Shown: positions 62,370 through 64,000 of the stretch, piece after piece | Numbering within the stretch: position 1 is the first letter of the stretch | Layout: each line of letters starts with the position of its first letter | Assembly (NCBI RefSeq): GCF_030150205.1 | Contig: NZ_JASLGT010000005.1 | Location: 62,001-126,000, forward strand | Source: Niabella sp. | GTDB taxonomy: Bacteria > Bacteroidota > Bacteroidia > Chitinophagales > Chitinophagaceae | Direction: 5' to 3' | Length of the DNA stretch: 64,000 bases | The notes under the pieces: generated by a model | Seen by the model: only the letters and a program-made list of their open reading frames with translations | Told to the model about the DNA's origin: nothing | The model's database searches: none | Made by a program: the position numbers and the translations under genes

Positions 62370-62999
62370 ATGAGAAACATTTTATTTACGATTGGGTGTA
62401 GCTTTTTATTGTTAATGGCTAATGCGCAGCAGGCTTCCGTACGGAGCCTGGCAAAAATTGAGGCGGGCCCCGGCGGTATCGGTTTCGGATATGAAGCCAA
62501 ATTAGCCGCTACATTTACCCTCGATGCAAATATTGGCGTAGGCGGGAATTATGAAATTAAAGACCATTCATTTTCTTATGTTTTTGCAAGCAGCAAGTAT
62601 GAAACCCCTGCGCTTTACCTGAATATCAATCCCCGTTTTTATTACAATATTGCAAAGCGGGCAAGCAGGGATCGAAACACCTCGTTGAACGGTGCCAATT
62701 ATTTTGGCGTAAAAGTAAAACTGGTGGCTCCTTTCGACACGGACTATTATACCGGTACATCGCTTATCAATGTACATTGGGGCATACAGCGCAATATTGG
62801 AGGAAAATGGCTTATAAATACACACGCAGGGCTGGGGTATGCCGTGTCCCAGGTTCAAACGAGCACCATTTATTATAATAGCAACGGGTCCAACACGGTC
62901 ATCAGACATCCATCGCCCAGTTCTTTTTATCCTGCTATCGATATAAAGTTTGCCTACGTACTTTCAAAAAAAGACGGAAAAAAGCGGGAGCAATGGTAA
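62370..62999 (+). CDS. Probable outer-membrane beta-barrel protein
   Basis: A 209-aa exported protein (signal peptide about 1-20, ending LLMANAQ). The mature part is made of alternating amphipathic strands (FGYEAKLAATFTLDANIGVG, PALYLNINPRFYYNIAKRA, KWLINTHAGLGYAVSQVQTS, YPAIDIKFAYVLSKK), as in small 8- to 10-stranded barrels. No enzyme motif. ATG at 62370 chosen because it starts the signal. Its stop is 10 nt from the convergent beta-ketoacyl synthase-like gene. Confidence 0.75.
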   Translation: MRNILFTIGCSFLLLMANAQQASVRSLAKIEAGPGGIGFGYEAKLAATFTLDANIGVGGNYEIKDHSFSYVFASSKYETPALYLNINPRFYYNIAKRASRDRNTSLNGANYFGVKVKLVAPFDTDYYTGTSLINVHWGIQRNIGGKWLINTHAGLGYAVSQVQTSTIYYNSNGSNTVIRHPSPSSFYPAIDIKFAYVLSKKDGKKREQW

Positions 63000-63009
63000 C
63001 CGGGGATGT

Positions 63010-64000
63010 TTATGGTTTTGCCAATACCAGGAAACTATGTTGTTTACCATGATACTGGTTGTAAATGATCACGCGTTCAATACCGGAAGGCACGGCCCCT
63101 TTCTTTAAAAGGGTGGCAGGCACCGCCTGTTGTTGCAGGATGTAGGCAGCCAGCCAGGCAGCAAAAGCGCTGGCGGTGGGATACTCGCCGCATAAATGCT
63201 TAAACCGGAGCAGGGTGGTGAAAGGAATCAGTGTTTCGAGATTGCTGTAAAAAAAACGATAGCGGTTATCACCGTTATCACCCGACAGCCAAAGGGTGTT
63301 TGGGGTAGCCGGGTAGGTTGCCAGCAATTGTTCCAGCCGTTTTGCTACATACTGCGGATCTTCTGTATGCAAGATCTCCACGGCTTCAATCCGGGCCAGG
63401 GCGCCGTCCGGGGTTCCGCTTAACAAAAACAGGGCGGCACCTTCGCCGGCAATAGTAGCCGTATGCTCTGTTTGAAAGAGCGCTGTACTGGTCAGTTCCG
63501 GATCATACCAGCCGGCCAGCCGGTCAATATTATAATTATAGGTCGATATTTCATCCACGGCACCCGTGAGGTATAGCTGCTGCGGGTTATCGGAAAGAAA
63601 CATTTGGGCATCCAGTAGTGCATTTTCAAATGCCAGTCCCAGGTGCACATGCGTGGCATTGTAATTCCGGTTCTTAGTGATCAGGCTCAGTTGACCGGCG
63701 ATGGCATTAGGTGTACTTTGAACAAAATTACCGGGTGTGAGCATCCCTTCTTCATAATCAATGATCTGGTTCAGGAATTTGATACAATCTTCCATACCGC
63801 CGTTTGCTGTGCCGATAATGATTCCATCCGGTACTGCGTCCTTTAACAGGGGTAACCCGGCCCCAATACCCATACGAACCGCCTTGCTCATTCTACGCAG
63901 CATACCCGGAGGCACCCCCTCCAGCACCGGTTCAAGGGCCACCAGTTTTCCGTTTGCAGCAGGAATCACTGCATCCAGGTTTACCGGATCAACGGTTTGC
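63010..64000 (-). CDS. Beta-ketoacyl synthase-like protein, cut by the window edge
   Basis: At least 330 residues of a beta-ketoacyl-ACP synthase-like protein; the reading frame stays open to base 64000, so the N terminus is outside the window and a GTG at 63969 is not the true start. Recognisable segments are IIIGTANGGMEDCIKFLNQI, FVQSTPNAIAGQLSLITKNR and LTGAVDEISTYNYNIDRLAG. At the active-site position the sequence reads THVHLGLAFENALLDAQMFL, without the nucleophilic Cys of condensing enzymes, so it may be a chain-length-factor-like or divergent member. Such genes occur in aryl-polyene or flexirubin pigment clusters of Bacteroidota. The rest of any such cluster would lie beyond the right edge. 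Confidence 0.8.
   Translation of the reverse strand, partial: QTVDPVNLDAVIPAANGKLVALEPVLEGVPPGMLRRMSKAVRMGIGAGLPLLKDAVPDGIIIGTANGGMEDCIKFLNQIIDYEEGMLTPGNFVQSTPNAIAGQLSLITKNRNYNATHVHLGLAFENALLDAQMFLSDNPQQLYLTGAVDEISTYNYNIDRLAGWYDPELTSTALFQTEHTATIAGEGAALFLLSGTPDGALARIEAVEILHTEDPQYVAKRLEQLLATYPATPNTLWLSGDNGDNRYRFFYSNLETLIPFTTLLRFKHLCGEYPTASAFAAWLAAYILQQQAVPATLLKKGAVPSGIERVIIYNQYHGKQHSFLVLAKP

Overview
This window is chromosomal DNA from a Bacteroidota bacterium, most likely family Chitinophagaceae. The grounds are four TonB/SusC/SusD-type surface proteins, ECF sigma/FecR pairs placed directly upstream of SusC genes that carry an STN signalling domain, AT-rich ribosome-binding regions with few Shine-Dalgarno sequences, and several -7 boxes of the Bacteroidetes form TAnnTTTG. 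The genus cannot be fixed from the sequence alone. I see no rRNA, tRNA, CRISPR array or intact insertion sequence.

Layout. 0.2-5.3 kb: an Oar-like TonB-dependent receptor converging on rpoN (sigma-54), with a long palindromic array between them. 5.6-14.7 kb: ECF sigma, FecR anti-sigma, SusC and SusD, then a YefM-YoeB toxin-antitoxin pair and a GH30 glucanase. 15.0-31.6 kb: a second ECF/FecR/SusC/SusD locus followed by a LamG-like surface lipoprotein, two tandem GH144-type endo-beta-1,2-glucanases, a GxxExxY nuclease-like gene embedded in seven structured repeats, a GH43/discoidin enzyme, an SGNH esterase and a GH3 beta-glucosidase. This is a polysaccharide utilisation locus whose best supported substrate is a beta-1,2-glucan. 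31.6-38.4 kb (minus strand): a vanadium-haloperoxidase/PAP2-like lipoprotein and nine small exported or membrane proteins of unknown function, probably one operon. 38.7-43.3 kb: a propeller-type LytS sensor kinase and LytTR regulator plus a beta-trefoil-like secreted protein. 43.3-43.7 kb: a cluster of REP-like palindromes. 43.9-51.5 kb: a planctomycete-style set (PSCyt1/DUF1549/DUF1553 cytochrome lipoprotein, DUF1501 Tat protein, TIM-barrel Tat protein, membrane cytochrome with leucine-rich repeats), interrupted by a minus-strand zeta-toxin module. 51.8-55.0 kb: a solitary Cas6 and a hybrid histidine kinase. 55.3-59.1 kb: a serine hydrolase, a GDPD-GH16 fusion and an esterase. 59.2-64.0 kb: a small membrane protein, a metallophosphoesterase, a flavin amine oxidase-like protein, a probable outer-membrane barrel, and a beta-ketoacyl synthase-like gene that runs off the right edge.

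How the parts may work together. The two ECF/FecR/SusC/SusD units are trans-envelope sensors that induce their own uptake pores. The 15-31.6 kb locus would bind and cut a beta-1,2-glucan at the surface (LamG protein, SusD, GH144), import fragments through SusC, and finish them in the periplasm (GH3). The nearby GH30 (the family includes beta-1,6-glucanases), the SGNH esterase and the distant phosphodiesterase-GH16 fusion would suit a branched, succinylated, phosphoglycerol-decorated glucan such as proteobacterial osmoregulated periplasmic glucan. That last step is inference.

Most unusual observations: the covarying repeat array around the GxxExxY gene, the GDPD-GH16 fusion, the Cas6 without any array or other cas genes, the 15-nt-periodic GTAAT/ATTAC palindromic array, and the operon of unknown exported proteins.
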